Source: an uncultured Propionibacterium sp.
Lineage (GTDB): Bacteria > Actinomycetota > Actinomycetes > Propionibacteriales > Propionibacteriaceae
Direction: 5' to 3'
NCBI GenBank assembly: GCA_938036835.1
Contig: CALHWB010000052.1
Span: 62,001 to 126,000, forward strand
Length of the DNA: 64,000 nucleotides
Below the pieces are notes generated by a model. That model was not told where the DNA came from. It saw only the letters and a list, made by a program, of their open reading frames with translations, and searched no databases. Positions 44,207 to 53,991 of the stretch are shown here, in pieces. How positions within the stretch are numbered: the first letter of the stretch is position 1; every line of letters starts with the position of its first letter. A program made the position numbers and the translations under genes.

Positions 44207-45338
44207 GCCGGGCCTTCCGATGATCGGCGAGCAATGCGACGAAACCATCAAACAGGTACTCGGCGTCATGCGGTCCAGCCGCCGCCTCAGGGTGGTATTG
44301 GACGCTGAAAGCCTGCACCCGCCCAGCGCGAGTCAGCTCCAGGCCCTCGACGACCTGGTCGTTGAGGCAGACGTGGCTGACGTGTACCTTGCCGAACTCG
44401 GTCTCAAGCCGTTCGCTGACCGGCGCATCGACCGCGAACCCATGATTGTGACAGGTGATATCGATCCGGTTGGTGGCCCGGTCCAGGACCGGTTGGTTGA
44501 TCCCCCGGTGACCGTATTTTAGCTTGTAGGTGCCGAACCCCAGGGCTCTGCCGAACACCTGGTGGCCAAAGCAGATGCCAAACACCGGCAGCCCGGCCCG
44601 CAAAACCCCCCGCGCCAACTCAACCTGCCGGCCGGCGGTGGCGGGGTCACCGGGACCGTTAGAGAAGAAAACCCCATCGGGTGCCAACGCGGTGATGCCG
44701 GCCAGGGTGCTCCCAGCGGGCAGGACATGTACCTCGATTCCTCGTTCTGCCAGTTCTCGTGGGGTATTGGCCTTGATGCCCAGATCGATGGCCGCGACCC
44801 TGAATCGCGTCTGGCCTCGGGCGGGCACCACATAGGGCTGGGGGGTAGTGACCTTGGAGACCAGATCGGCGCCAACCATGGAAGGGTGACCCATGACCCG
44901 GGCGAGCAGCGACTCCGGGTCGGTGCCGATCGAGCTGATCCCCACCCGCATGCTGCCGCGTTCCCTCAGGTGACGGGTGAGCGCCCGGGTATCAATCTCA
45001 CAGATGCCGACGATGCCCTGGGCCACCAACTCCTCGGCCAGGCCTCGACGCGCCCGCCAATTACTGGGCCGAGGCGCCGGATCGCGCACCACATAGCCGG
45101 CCGCCCAGATGCGCGACGACTCGTCGTCCTCATCGTTCCAACCGGTGTTGCCGATATGCGGAGCGGTCGCAATCACCACCTGCTGCAGATAGCTCGGATC
45201 GGTGAGAGTCTCCTGGTAACCCGACATGCCGGTAGCGAACACGGCCTCCCCGAAGGTCTCACCGCGGGCTCCGAACATCCGCCCGGTGAAAACCCGACCG
45301 TCCTCCAAGACCAGAACCGCCGAATCGGCCTCACTCAT
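44190..45338 (-). CDS. carA: carbamoyl-phosphate synthase small subunit
   Basis: Glutaminase subunit supplying ammonia to CarB; 382 residues. The N-terminal CPSase domain is GRVFTGRMFGARGETFGEAVFATGMSGYQETLTDPSY. The class I amidotransferase nucleophile is the Cys in GICFGHQ, and the His/Glu pair is in SVQYHPEAAAGP. It overlaps nusB by eight bases upstream and carB by 17 downstream. pyrR, pyrB and pyrC, usual just upstream, are missing. Confidence 0.97.
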   Translation of the reverse strand: MSEADSAVLVLEDGRVFTGRMFGARGETFGEAVFATGMSGYQETLTDPSYLQQVVIATAPHIGNTGWNDEDDESSRIWAAGYVVRDPAPRPSNWRARRGLAEELVAQGIVGICEIDTRALTRHLRERGSMRVGISSIGTDPESLLARVMGHPSMVGADLVSKVTTPQPYVVPARGQTRFRVAAIDLGIKANTPRELAERGIEVHVLPAGSTLAGITALAPDGVFFSNGPGDPATAGRQVELARGVLRAGLPVFGICFGHQVFGRALGFGTYKLKYGHRGINQPVLDRATNRIDITCHNHGFAVDAPVSERLETEFGKVHVSHVCLNDQVVEGLELTRAGRVQAFSVQYHPEAAAGPHDAEYLFDGFVALLADHRKARHAEAH

Positions 45339-45780
45339 CTACGACTCCCAAGGATCCGATAGACCGACCGGATCGCGTGCGGGCCACCTGGCCGAGCAAT
45401 CCGTTTAGAAAGGCCACCGACTCATCGGTGGACAACTCGTCGGCGAGTTCCAAGGCCTCGCTGATCGCAGCCCTAGTGTCGATCGGGGTGTGATCGAGCT
45501 CGTAAACCGCTATCCGGGCCAGGTTCCGATCCACCAGGGGCATTCGCTGAACCGGCCAGTCGCTGCTGCCGGCCGCACCGATCCGGGCGTCAATCTGGGC
45601 GGCATTGTCGCATACCCCCAAGACCAGTTCCCTGGTGAGCTCGCGGACTCCCAAAGTCGGCTCGGCTAAGCGGCGAGCCAGCCTGGACCAGCTGTCGCCG
45701 CCCCGCAGATCGGCCTCGAACAGGATATCCAGGGCCGCCTTGCGAGCCTTCGTACGCGCTGAATGCCGCTTTGTCGACAT
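45331..45780 (-). CDS. nusB: transcription antitermination factor NusB
   Basis: RNA-binding partner of NusE in rRNA antitermination. ATG 45780 gives 149 residues beginning STKRHSARTKARKAALDILFEADLRG, aligned with other NusB starts; an upstream GTG at 45873, eight bases after the efp stop, would add 31 residues of no recognised similarity. The all-helical core with PLVDRNLARIAVYEL and ALELADELSTDESVAFLNGLLGQV is typical. Neither start has a strong ribosome site, so the exact N-terminus is open. Confidence 0.92.
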   Translation of the reverse strand: MSTKRHSARTKARKAALDILFEADLRGGDSWSRLARRLAEPTLGVRELTRELVLGVCDNAAQIDARIGAAGSSDWPVQRMPLVDRNLARIAVYELDHTPIDTRAAISEALELADELSTDESVAFLNGLLGQVARTRSGRSIGSLGVVDE

Positions 45781-45881
45781 GTCAACCGAAGAGATCTTGA
45801 TCGCTCCTGGCACCGGAGGATGTTCCCCGGCCATCAGGGGAAGCGCTTGCTCGTCTGCGGGATGGCTAGTCACGCCGGCAG

Positions 45882-46445
45882 TCAGCCGTTAACCCGGCCG
45901 AGGTAGTCGCCGGATTCGGTGGACACCTTGACTTTTTCCCCGGTGGTGATGAACAGCGGCACCTGAATCTGCTTCCCGGTCTCCAGGGTAGCCGGCTTGG
46001 TCCCCCCGGTAGAGCGATCGCCTTGCAAGCCCGGTTCGGTGTAAGTGATCTCAAGCTCCACGCTCGGCGGCAACTCGATGTAGAGCGGATTGCCTTCATG
46101 AGTGGCCACCGTGATGGTCATCCCCGCCAACAGGTAATCCTTCGCCTCGCCGAAAGTCTCGGCTGGAATGGTGAGCTGATCGTAGGTAGCGGTGTCCATG
46201 ACAACATACCCGGTGCTGTCTTCATAGAGGTACTGCATATCCGAGCGATCCACCTGTGCCATATCAATCTTGGTATCCGCGGGGAAGGTACGGTCCACCG
46301 TCTTGCCGTTGACCACATTCCTGATCTTGGTCCGCACCACAGTATTGCCTTTACCGGGCTTGTGATGCTGGAACCACAGTACCTGCCAGAGCTGACCATC
46401 CAGGTCAAGTACCGTGCCGTTCTTGATGTCGTTGGTGGTAGCCAC
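45882..46445 (-). CDS. efp: translation elongation factor P
   Basis: Relieves ribosome stalling at polyproline; 187 residues from GTG 46445, preceded by GGAAAGG at seven bases. Three beta-barrel domains are expected. The domain I tip loop reads FQHHKPGKGNTVVRTK, with Lys at the position that is modified in many bacteria; YLYEDSTGYVVMDTATYDQ and LPPSVELEITYTEPG are family signatures. It is followed by nusB, the conserved efp-nusB pair; pepQ is not upstream. Confidence 0.96.
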   Translation of the reverse strand: MATTNDIKNGTVLDLDGQLWQVLWFQHHKPGKGNTVVRTKIRNVVNGKTVDRTFPADTKIDMAQVDRSDMQYLYEDSTGYVVMDTATYDQLTIPAETFGEAKDYLLAGMTITVATHEGNPLYIELPPSVELEITYTEPGLQGDRSTGGTKPATLETGKQIQVPLFITTGEKVKVSTESGDYLGRVNG

Positions 46446-46707
46446 GCCGTGCCTTTCCAATCTGGACGTAAACCTCTTGCCGGCCGAACCGGCTTCGCGC
46501 AGGGGGGCGGTGTTATCCCGCAATGGTGGATTCTAGCCGTCGCGGGCATGGCAGACCGAATTGGCTGCCCGGCATCGTCGGCCGGCTGTCCGAGGCGGCG
46601 GTCGCCATCGGCCAGCCGGGCAGGCTAGCCACCGAGGCGATCGGGTCACCGGCACCTCAGTTCTACCAGCAGTCCCCATGGCCCGGTCTGTGGCTCGGCG
46701 GTATACC

Positions 46708-47844
46708 TCAACCTACCCCCAACGTGGCGTAGCAATCGGCCAGCACATCCTCGGGAGGGGACTCGATGATAACCGGTAGTCCGATCGCACGCAGACCAAC
46801 CAACCGCAGCCGAGTCCCCCGGGTTTTCTTGTCCCGAGCGATCACCTCGCGCAGTTGCGGCCATGGTGCGATCGGATAGCTGGTGGGCAAGCCAAGCGCG
46901 GCGATCAGTTCCACATGCCGATCCACCGCCGCCGCGGATAGCCCGGCCAGTCTATGAGACAGCCGGGCAGCGAATATCATGCCCAACCCAACCGCCTCAC
47001 CGTGCCGGATGGCGAAATTCTCCCAGCGTTCGATGGCGTGCCCCAGGGTGTGACCGTAGTTGAGCACCTCCCGGCCAAGTCGGGCACCCGCCGAGGTGGC
47101 CTCGTACAGATCGGTAGACACCACCTCGGCCTTGAAAACGATTGCGCGACGTATCAACTCAGCCATCAACCCGCTGCCCGGCTGGCGGGCCAATCCTGGA
47201 TCCTCGGTGAGCAGTGCGAGAATCCGCTGGTCGTGCACGAGGCCGGCCTTGACGACCTCGGCGAGGCCCGAGCTGATCTCGGCGGCCGGCAGCGTGGCCA
47301 GCAGGGACAGATCGCAGATCACCGCCAAGGGCTCATGAAAGGAACCGACCAGATTCTTGCCCTCGGGCAGGTCGATACCGGTCTTGCCGCCGACCGCCGC
47401 GTCTACCATAGCCAGCACCGTGGTAGGGATGCTGAGGAAGGCGATGCCACGCAGGAAAGTGGCGGCTAAGAAACCCGCCAGATCGGTGCTGGCACCACCG
47501 CCAACCCCGACGATCAGATCCGACCGGGTAAAACCGGCGACGGCCAGTTCACGCCAGCAGGAGACCAAGACCTCTGGTGCTTTGGCAAGCTCGCCGTCTG
47601 GTACCTGCAGCCTGAGCACGGTGCAACCAGCGCCGCGAAACAATCCGGTCACCCGGTCGGCCACGTCGGCCACTCGATCACTGGCCAGCACCGCCACCCG
47701 GCTGCAAGCCCGGCAGTATTCCAGTAGCCCCCCGAGCACACCATCGCCGATTATGACGTCATAGGGGTGCGCGGTCTGAACGCGCACCCGGCTGGGCTGG
47801 GGAGTGCGCTGCCGGGAGGGTTCGTGGTCTCGCCGCTCAGCCAT
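46708..47844 (-). CDS. aroB: 3-dehydroquinate synthase
   Basis: Second shikimate-pathway enzyme; 378 residues, about 20 longer than usual because of an Arg/Pro-rich N-terminus (AERRDHEPSRQRTPQPSR). NAD-binding VGVGGGASTDLAGFLAATFLRGI, metal and substrate segments PTTVLAMVDAAVGGKTGIDLPEGKNLVG and NYGHTLGHAIERWENFAIRHGEAVGLGM are intact. It overlaps aroC by eight bases, leaving no room for the aroK usually found between them, and no kinase domain is fused. A GCCGG-ccgaa-CCGGC repeat at 46479-46493 is the only structure in the 262-base gap to efp. Confidence 0.95.
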   Translation of the reverse strand: MAERRDHEPSRQRTPQPSRVRVQTAHPYDVIIGDGVLGGLLEYCRACSRVAVLASDRVADVADRVTGLFRGAGCTVLRLQVPDGELAKAPEVLVSCWRELAVAGFTRSDLIVGVGGGASTDLAGFLAATFLRGIAFLSIPTTVLAMVDAAVGGKTGIDLPEGKNLVGSFHEPLAVICDLSLLATLPAAEISSGLAEVVKAGLVHDQRILALLTEDPGLARQPGSGLMAELIRRAIVFKAEVVSTDLYEATSAGARLGREVLNYGHTLGHAIERWENFAIRHGEAVGLGMIFAARLSHRLAGLSAAAVDRHVELIAALGLPTSYPIAPWPQLREVIARDKKTRGTRLRLVGLRAIGLPVIIESPPEDVLADCYATLGVG

Positions 47845-49033
47845 GGATCGACAGTCCGCGCTCGGCGACCTGACGCAGGTAGCCTTGATGGTTGCGACGG
47901 GTTTCAGTCAAGGAATCCCCCCCGAATTTGGCCAGGCATAGGTCGGCCAGTACCAGGGCGACCATCGCCTCGGCCACCACCCCGGCAGCTGGTACGGCAC
48001 AGACATCGGAGCGCTGGTGATGCGCCTTGGCCGGCTCGCCGGTGCGGGTGTCGATGGTCCGCAGTGCCCGGGGCACGGTGGCGATGGGCTTCATGGCGGC
48101 CCGTACCCGCAGCACCTCCCCGGTACTGATGCCACCCTCCACGCCACCCGAACGCTGGGTCAATCGCTCGATTCCGCTGCTGCCGGGGACGATTTCATCG
48201 TGGGCCTGCGAGCCCCGCACCCTGGCGAGATCGAAACCATCGCCTATCTCGACCCCCTTGATCGCCTGGATCCCCATCAATACCGCGGCCAACTTGGCGT
48301 CCAGCCGGCGATCCCCCTGGACATGGCTGCCCAGACCGGGTGGACAGCCCCAGACGACCACCTCGACCACCCCGCCCAGGGTATCCCCTGCGGCTTGGCA
48401 GGCGGCGACCTCGGCCTGCATATTCCGGCTAGCCACCGGATCGAAACAGCGCACCGGATCGGCATCGATCATCGTCAGATCGGCCATGGTCGGAAACCGG
48501 GTCGCCCCAGCCCGGATCGGGCCGAGTTCTACCACATGGCTCAGCACCGTGATGCCATAGGCTTGGGCCAGGAGATTCTGGGCGACTCGGCCGATCGCCA
48601 CCCGGGCAGCGGTCTCCCGGGCGCTGGCACGCTCGAATACCGGGCGGGCCTCGGCGAAATCATACTTCTGCATACCGGCGAGATCGGCGTGCCCGGGCCG
48701 CGGCCGGGTCAGGGGCTCGCTGCGGGCCAGCCGAGCCAGAACCTGTTCGTCAACCGGATCCGGTGACATCGCCTCGTCCCACTTCGGCCATTCGCTGTTG
48801 CCAACCAGCAGCGCCACAGGCGAACCCAGGGTTCGGCCGTGGCGTACACCGGCGATCATGGTCACCTCGTCGGCTTCGAAATTCATCCGGGCCCCCCGGC
48901 CGGCACCCAACCTACGCCGGGCCAGTGACTCGGCGATCTCCCGGGTGGTGATTCCCACACCAGCCGGAATGCCCTCCAAAGTCGCCACCAAGGCGCGCCC
49001 ATGGGATTCACCAGCGGTCAGATAGCGCAGCAT
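47837..49033 (-). CDS. aroC: chorismate synthase
   Basis: Final shikimate-pathway enzyme converting EPSP to chorismate with reduced FMN; 398 residues. GESHGRALVATLEGIPAGV, RRLGAGRGARMNFEADEVTMIAGVRHGRTLGSPVALLV and RPGHADLAGMQKYDFAEARPVFERASARETAARVA are the conserved active-site blocks, and GGVEGGISTGEVLRVRAAMKPIAT is the third. Stop overlaps the aroB start. Confidence 0.97.
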   Translation of the reverse strand: MLRYLTAGESHGRALVATLEGIPAGVGITTREIAESLARRRLGAGRGARMNFEADEVTMIAGVRHGRTLGSPVALLVGNSEWPKWDEAMSPDPVDEQVLARLARSEPLTRPRPGHADLAGMQKYDFAEARPVFERASARETAARVAIGRVAQNLLAQAYGITVLSHVVELGPIRAGATRFPTMADLTMIDADPVRCFDPVASRNMQAEVAACQAAGDTLGGVVEVVVWGCPPGLGSHVQGDRRLDAKLAAVLMGIQAIKGVEIGDGFDLARVRGSQAHDEIVPGSSGIERLTQRSGGVEGGISTGEVLRVRAAMKPIATVPRALRTIDTRTGEPAKAHHQRSDVCAVPAAGVVAEAMVALVLADLCLAKFGGDSLTETRRNHQGYLRQVAERGLSIHG

Positions 49034-49151
49034 ACCGCTCAGTATCTCAGAGCGGTCGCGGCCTGCGGACGCCGGCGCGTGGTATTCAGGTGCCCCACCG
49101 GGCTAGCCGAGATGTGCCAGGCACCCCGCAGCGCGGGTTAAAGGTCCCGGA

Positions 49152-50645
49152 TCAGCCACAGCGATCGGAATTGGCCCGGCACCAGGCCTGGAACTCGGCC
49201 ACATTGGCCTCATGGCCCTCCGAGGTGCTGGCGAATTTCGTCTCGCCGGTATCCGGGTTGACCGCCACGAAATACAGATAGTCTCCGGTGGTGGGGTTGA
49301 CCGCCGACTCCAACGCACTGCGTCCGGGGTTGGAAATCGCCCCCGGCGGCAGGCCTTCGTGCACATAGGTGTTGTACGGCGAGGGATTCGCGCGTTCCTC
49401 ATCGCTGGTGGTGATCGTGCCGGGTGAATTAACCGCATAGATGACCGTGGAATCCAACTGCAGCTTCATGCCGCGGCGCAGCCGGTTGTAAAGCACCTGG
49501 GCGATATCGGGGCCGTACTTCGGGTCTGTGGTCTCCTTCTCGATGATGCTGGCGATGGTCACGGCATCATATGGTGAGACTCTTTGAGCCTCGGCTTTCG
49601 CGGCGAAGTTCAGTTCGGTGGTAACCGAATTGAACTGCGCGGGCATCAGGCTGAGAATCTCCTGGGCGGTGGGATCGGTATCGTAGCTGTAGGTGCTGGG
49701 ATACAGGAAACCCTCGGTTTTGCCATTAGCCCAAGGGGGCAAACCCAGAGACGATGGGTTGGCTAAGGTCGCCTCCAGGTCGGCCACCGGAACCTGGGTC
49801 TGTTCCGAGATGCGCTGCAGCACAACGGTATTGCGTAGCCCCTCGGGTATCGTGATTCGGTTGATCACCATTCGGGAGCGATCCAGCAGCGCTGCGACCG
49901 CATCGCTTGCTTTCATTCTGGTGAGAAGCCGGTAGGTGCCAGGCTGGATCGTCGACGAGCCCGGGGTATCCCTTGCCGCATCCACGAATGCCCGTGCGGA
50001 GGCCACCACGTCCTTTTCGAACAGCAGATTGCCCATATCGGTCAATGACGCCCCGACCGGGATATCAACCAGGATCTCCTGCTCGCCCGGCCCGGGATAG
50101 TCGGCGGCGTCCTGGGTTAGTTCGTGCCACTTGTCTGCCAGCTTGGTGTAGGCAAAGTAGCCGCCCCCCAACAGTATTCCCAGTGAAAGGAATATTGCCA
50201 GCAGGCTCTTCAACGCCGAACCGCGCCGCCGCCCGCCAATGGGATCGGCAACCCGAGCGTCCGATGCCGGATCGTCGAACTCGTCTGGCTCATCGTACCC
50301 ATCGGAAGGCTCTGGCCCGGCGGGATAACCGCCCACATCCTCGTCATATGACTCGTCATCGGGGCCGGACGGATTGCCGGCCGGAGCCGTTGCCGCATGA
50401 CCCGCTGGCTCCTCCGATACCCCGAAGACCGCAGACTGGGCAGATCGCGGGAAGCCAGCCGGGCCGGCTGCGGTGTGCCGCGGTGGCCGCGGGCTGACGG
50501 CATATCGCGGAGGCACCATCCCGGACCCCTCCGGCGAAGTCTGCGGAGGCTCATATGCGAACCGCTGGCCGCCCCTGCCGGGGGCGTCGGGCCCGGCGTG
50601 CTCGGGATCAGGTTCGTCAGTTCCCTCGATCAGAAATCGACTCAT
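49152..50645 (-). CDS. mltG: endolytic transglycosylase MltG
   Basis: Membrane-bound murein transglycosylase that terminates nascent glycan strands; 497 residues. ATG 50645 has GAGGGGACGG upstream. A long acidic, Pro/Gly-rich cytoplasmic tail (~140 residues) precedes one transmembrane helix (LLAIFLSLGILLGGGYFAY), a LysM-like region and the YceG domain with IPEGLRNTVVLQRISEQT, GFLYPSTYSYD, the catalytic Glu in VTIASIIEKETTD and LDSTVIYAV...SPYNTYVHEGLPPGAISNPG. aroE is usually next; here aroC follows after 118 bases. Confidence 0.95.
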   Translation of the reverse strand: MSRFLIEGTDEPDPEHAGPDAPGRGGQRFAYEPPQTSPEGSGMVPPRYAVSPRPPRHTAAGPAGFPRSAQSAVFGVSEEPAGHAATAPAGNPSGPDDESYDEDVGGYPAGPEPSDGYDEPDEFDDPASDARVADPIGGRRRGSALKSLLAIFLSLGILLGGGYFAYTKLADKWHELTQDAADYPGPGEQEILVDIPVGASLTDMGNLLFEKDVVASARAFVDAARDTPGSSTIQPGTYRLLTRMKASDAVAALLDRSRMVINRITIPEGLRNTVVLQRISEQTQVPVADLEATLANPSSLGLPPWANGKTEGFLYPSTYSYDTDPTAQEILSLMPAQFNSVTTELNFAAKAEAQRVSPYDAVTIASIIEKETTDPKYGPDIAQVLYNRLRRGMKLQLDSTVIYAVNSPGTITTSDEERANPSPYNTYVHEGLPPGAISNPGRSALESAVNPTTGDYLYFVAVNPDTGETKFASTSEGHEANVAEFQAWCRANSDRCG

Positions 50646-51123
50646 CGCCGTCCCCTCTATCCTCCCGTTGCCATACCCGCCCTGCGGGCCGCCCGGTGAA
50701 ACGCTCGAATTCCAGCGCCTGCTCCAGAATCTCGACGGCCGCCACCTGATCGACGATGCTACGTCGGGCACGTGTAGTACGTCCGCTGTCTGCCAGTTTA
50801 CGGTGGGCGGCGGTCGAACTCAGCCGTTCATCGATCAGTCGTATCCTGACCCCGGGAAACTCAGCTAGTCGACCGGCTATCCGCGACATACGCCTGGCTG
50901 CCAGGCCGTGCCGGCCACGCAAATCGATCGGATAGCCCAGCAGCACCTCCATGGGCGCGAACTCGCCGATCAAACCGGCCAGCCGCGCCCAGATGGTGGC
51001 GTCGTTGATCAGCGTAGTGACCGGGTGGGCCAGCAGGCCGTCGGGATCGCAGGCAGCCACACCCACCCGGACGGTTCCCCAATCGACCGCCAACCGTACC
51101 CCACGCCGGAATTCACCCGGCAA
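50617..51123 (-). CDS. ruvX: Holliday junction resolvase-like RuvX (YqgF)
   Basis: RNase H-fold nuclease acting on 16S rRNA 5' maturation or junctions; 168 residues. TTG 51123 is chosen because GGAGG lies seven bases upstream, inside alaS, and the start overlaps the alaS stop by 11 bases. LAVDWGTVRVGVAACD holds the first catalytic Asp, VLLGYPIDLRG follows, IRLIDERLSST the Glu and SIVDQVAAVEILEQAL the last Asp. The 3' end overlaps mltG by 29 bases. The C-terminus runs past the usual end by ~20 charged residues. Confidence 0.92.
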   Translation of the reverse strand: MPGEFRRGVRLAVDWGTVRVGVAACDPDGLLAHPVTTLINDATIWARLAGLIGEFAPMEVLLGYPIDLRGRHGLAARRMSRIAGRLAEFPGVRIRLIDERLSSTAAHRKLADSGRTTRARRSIVDQVAAVEILEQALEFERFTGRPAGRVWQREDRGDGDESISDRGN

Positions 51124-53797
51124 GTGTGACCTCCAGCCTGCTGCGGGCCGCAGCGATCGCCGCATTGGCCGCCGTCGGATCGCTACCACCGCCCTGGGCT
51201 AGGTCGTCCTTGCCGCCCCCCCTGCCACCCAGTTCGGCTGCCGCCACCGCCACCAGGTCGCCGGCACGCACCAGTAGATCGCGGGCAGGCTGATTGGTGG
51301 CAACCACGACGGCCGGCCTATCGGCATTGGACACCAGCATGATCACCGCGGCACGGTCGGTGCAGCTATCGCGGATCCTGATGGCCAGGGCACGAAGCTC
51401 CTGGACATTCACGCCGGACACCACGCGAGCGGCGAAGCGGATTCCGCGGACATCGGGGGCCTGGTCGGTCAGGCCGGCAAGGTCGGCCTGTAGCTGGGCC
51501 ATTCTGAGTTCGGCGATCGTCTTGTTGGCCGACTTCAGCTCGGCGATCATGGCGCTGATCCGGTCGGTCAGGCCGGCGGGCTGCACCTTGAGCAGCTCGG
51601 TGAGTTGACCCACCAGGCTGCGTTCAGCGGCCAGGTAACGGAAGGCATCGGCACTGACCAGGGCCTCCACACGTCGGGTACCCGATCCGATGGACTGCTC
51701 CCCGAGCAAGGTCAGCAGGCCGATCTGACTGGAGCGCTCAACATGGGTACCACCACACAACTCCCTGCTCCAAGCGCCGCCCATTTCCACCATCCGGACG
51801 ATGGGCGGGTATTTCTCGCCGAACATCGCCATAGCGCCCAGTGCCTTGGCTTCCGCGAGTTCCATCTCGGTGGCGCTGACCGCGATATCCTCCCGGATCG
51901 CGGCATTACAGCGTTCTTCGATCTCGGTACGCAGCGCAGGGCTCAACCCGTGCTGCGCCGAGAAATCGAAGCGCAAATACCCCGGCCGATTGTATGAGCC
52001 GGCCTGGGTGGCACCGGAACCAACCAGTTCACGCAGCGCGGCATGCACGATATGGGTCGCCGAATGCGCCTGACAAGCCCCGCGCCGAGCCTGGGCATCC
52101 ACAATCGCCTCAACCGGATCGCCCACAGCCAACTCACCGCCCAGTTCGACGGTGTGCACCACCAGGCCGGGAATCGGTCGCTGCACATCCAGCACCCGAT
52201 GCTCGCCGCCCGGGCCACGCAGCACACCGGCATCGGCCACCTGCCCGCCGGCCTCGGCGTAGAACGGGGTTTCGGGTAGCACAACCTCCACCTGGTCGCC
52301 GAACACGGCCGAGGATACCGGCTCCCCACCACGGATTAGACCTCGCACGGCGGTTTCGGCAGTCAGATCGGTGTAGCCGACGAACCTGACCTCGCCCAGG
52401 CCGCGTAACCGTTGGTACGCCTCGGTCCCGGTCCCGGCGCCCTTCTTGGCCCGAGCATCTGCCTTTGCGCGTTCTCGTTGCTCGCCCATCAGCCTGCAAA
52501 AGGCCTCCTGATTGACCTCGAGTCCCTGCTCGGCGGCCATCTCCAAGGTCAGATCGATCGGGAAACCATAGGTATCATGCAATTGAAATGCCTTATCGCC
52601 TCCGAGCACTCGCGATCCAGACCGGCGGGTCTCGGCGACCGCCTGATCGAACAGCGTGGTTCCCGAGGACAACGTCCTGCTGAACGAGGCCTCCTCGGCG
52701 GTAGCTATCTCCTGGATACGCGCCCACTGCTCATCGACTTCGGGATAGGAAGTGCACATCACCTGCCGGCTGACATCCAACAGTTCCACCAATGTGGCCT
52801 CGGCCCGACCGAGCAATCGCATGGATCTGATCGAGCGGCGCAACAGTCTGCGAAGCACGTAACCACGAGCCTCATTTCCGGGAGTGACCCCGTCGGTCAT
52901 CAACATCAAACCGCTACGCACATGGTCTGCAATGACCCGCAACCGAACGTCATCGGTCCGGTCTGCGCCATACCGGTGGCCGGTCAATTCGGCGGCATGG
53001 CGGATAACCGGGAAGACCTCGTCGGTCTCATAAAGATTGTCCACGCCCTGCAACAAGAACGCGATCCGCTCCAAACCCGCGCCGGTGTCGATATTTCGGC
53101 TGGGTAGCGGCCGGGCGACGTCGAAATCGTCCTTGGCGCGCACGGCCGACAACTCCTCCTGCTGGAAGACCAGATTCCAGATTTCCAGGAAGCGATCCTC
53201 ATCCACCAGAGGGCCCCCCTCAGGCCCATAATCGGGACCGCGATCGATGTAGATCTCCGAACAGGGCCCACCGGGACCGGGCACGCCCATATGCCAGTAG
53301 TTGTCCTTCAGGCCACGTGGCTGGATTCGGCTATCCGGCATGCCGACCGAACGCCACCAGCGGACGGCTTCCACATCTCCTTCGGGATATTCCGGATGCA
53401 GGCCGGGCCCCAGCACCGTCACCCAGATGCGGTCGGGAGAGAACCCGAACCCGCCGGCCGACTGCTCACCGGTAACCAGTTGCCAAGCCCACTCGATCGC
53501 CTCCCGCTTGAAATAGTCGGCTATCGCAAAGTTGCCGAGCATCTGGAAGAAAGTGCCATGCCGAGTCGTCTTCCCGACGTCCTCGATATCCAGGGTGCGC
53601 ACACACTTCTGCATGCTCACCGCTCGCCGCCAGGCAACCGGTTCCACTCCGGTGAAGTAGGGCTTGAACGGCACCATACCGGCGTTGACGAACAGCAGGG
53701 TTGGATCATTATACAGCAGCGAAGCGCTCGGCACCACGGTATGGTCGCGGGCGGCAAAAAAATCCAAAAACCGTCGTCCGATCTCCGCTGCCTTCAT
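51113..53797 (-). CDS. alaS: alanyl-tRNA synthetase
   Basis: Charges tRNA-Ala; 894 residues. ATG 53797 gives KAAEIGRRFLDFFAARDHTVVPSASLLYNDPTLLFVNAGM. The class II core has KCVRTLDIEDVGKTTRHGTFFQMLGNFA; the editing domain has HSATHIVHAAL and CGGTHV zinc ligands; the C-terminal DHHA1 domain ends in GGRGGGKDDLAQGGG. It is followed by ruvX and mltG as in other actinomycetes. No T-box or other leader structure is recognisable in the 195 bases upstream. Confidence 0.97.
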   Translation of the reverse strand: MKAAEIGRRFLDFFAARDHTVVPSASLLYNDPTLLFVNAGMVPFKPYFTGVEPVAWRRAVSMQKCVRTLDIEDVGKTTRHGTFFQMLGNFAIADYFKREAIEWAWQLVTGEQSAGGFGFSPDRIWVTVLGPGLHPEYPEGDVEAVRWWRSVGMPDSRIQPRGLKDNYWHMGVPGPGGPCSEIYIDRGPDYGPEGGPLVDEDRFLEIWNLVFQQEELSAVRAKDDFDVARPLPSRNIDTGAGLERIAFLLQGVDNLYETDEVFPVIRHAAELTGHRYGADRTDDVRLRVIADHVRSGLMLMTDGVTPGNEARGYVLRRLLRRSIRSMRLLGRAEATLVELLDVSRQVMCTSYPEVDEQWARIQEIATAEEASFSRTLSSGTTLFDQAVAETRRSGSRVLGGDKAFQLHDTYGFPIDLTLEMAAEQGLEVNQEAFCRLMGEQRERAKADARAKKGAGTGTEAYQRLRGLGEVRFVGYTDLTAETAVRGLIRGGEPVSSAVFGDQVEVVLPETPFYAEAGGQVADAGVLRGPGGEHRVLDVQRPIPGLVVHTVELGGELAVGDPVEAIVDAQARRGACQAHSATHIVHAALRELVGSGATQAGSYNRPGYLRFDFSAQHGLSPALRTEIEERCNAAIREDIAVSATEMELAEAKALGAMAMFGEKYPPIVRMVEMGGAWSRELCGGTHVERSSQIGLLTLLGEQSIGSGTRRVEALVSADAFRYLAAERSLVGQLTELLKVQPAGLTDRISAMIAELKSANKTIAELRMAQLQADLAGLTDQAPDVRGIRFAARVVSGVNVQELRALAIRIRDSCTDRAAVIMLVSNADRPAVVVATNQPARDLLVRAGDLVAVAAAELGGRGGGKDDLAQGGGSDPTAANAAIAAARSRLEVTLAG

Positions 53798-53991
53798 GAC
53801 TGCCATCCTCACATCCGTAGTCACCTACCGACTCGCAGGGCCGGTTGCCGGTCAAGCCTAGCGTCCGGCCTGGATCGAAGGCACGAATGGCCGCACAGTA
53901 GTCCGGGCACCGACATGTCTACACCACCCATCCATTGCGCCGCACCAGTCGTCTTTCCGGTGTCCCCGGCGACGGTTTCCATGCCGGCCGG

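Noticed and set aside
52412..53107. 231-codon open frame opposite alaS
   Set aside because: Antisense shadow of a conserved synthetase, without recognisable protein features.
53798..53991. Possible T-box leader before alaS
   Set aside because: This interval is downstream of the rarA stop and upstream of alaS, but no T-box consensus or specifier stem could be found.
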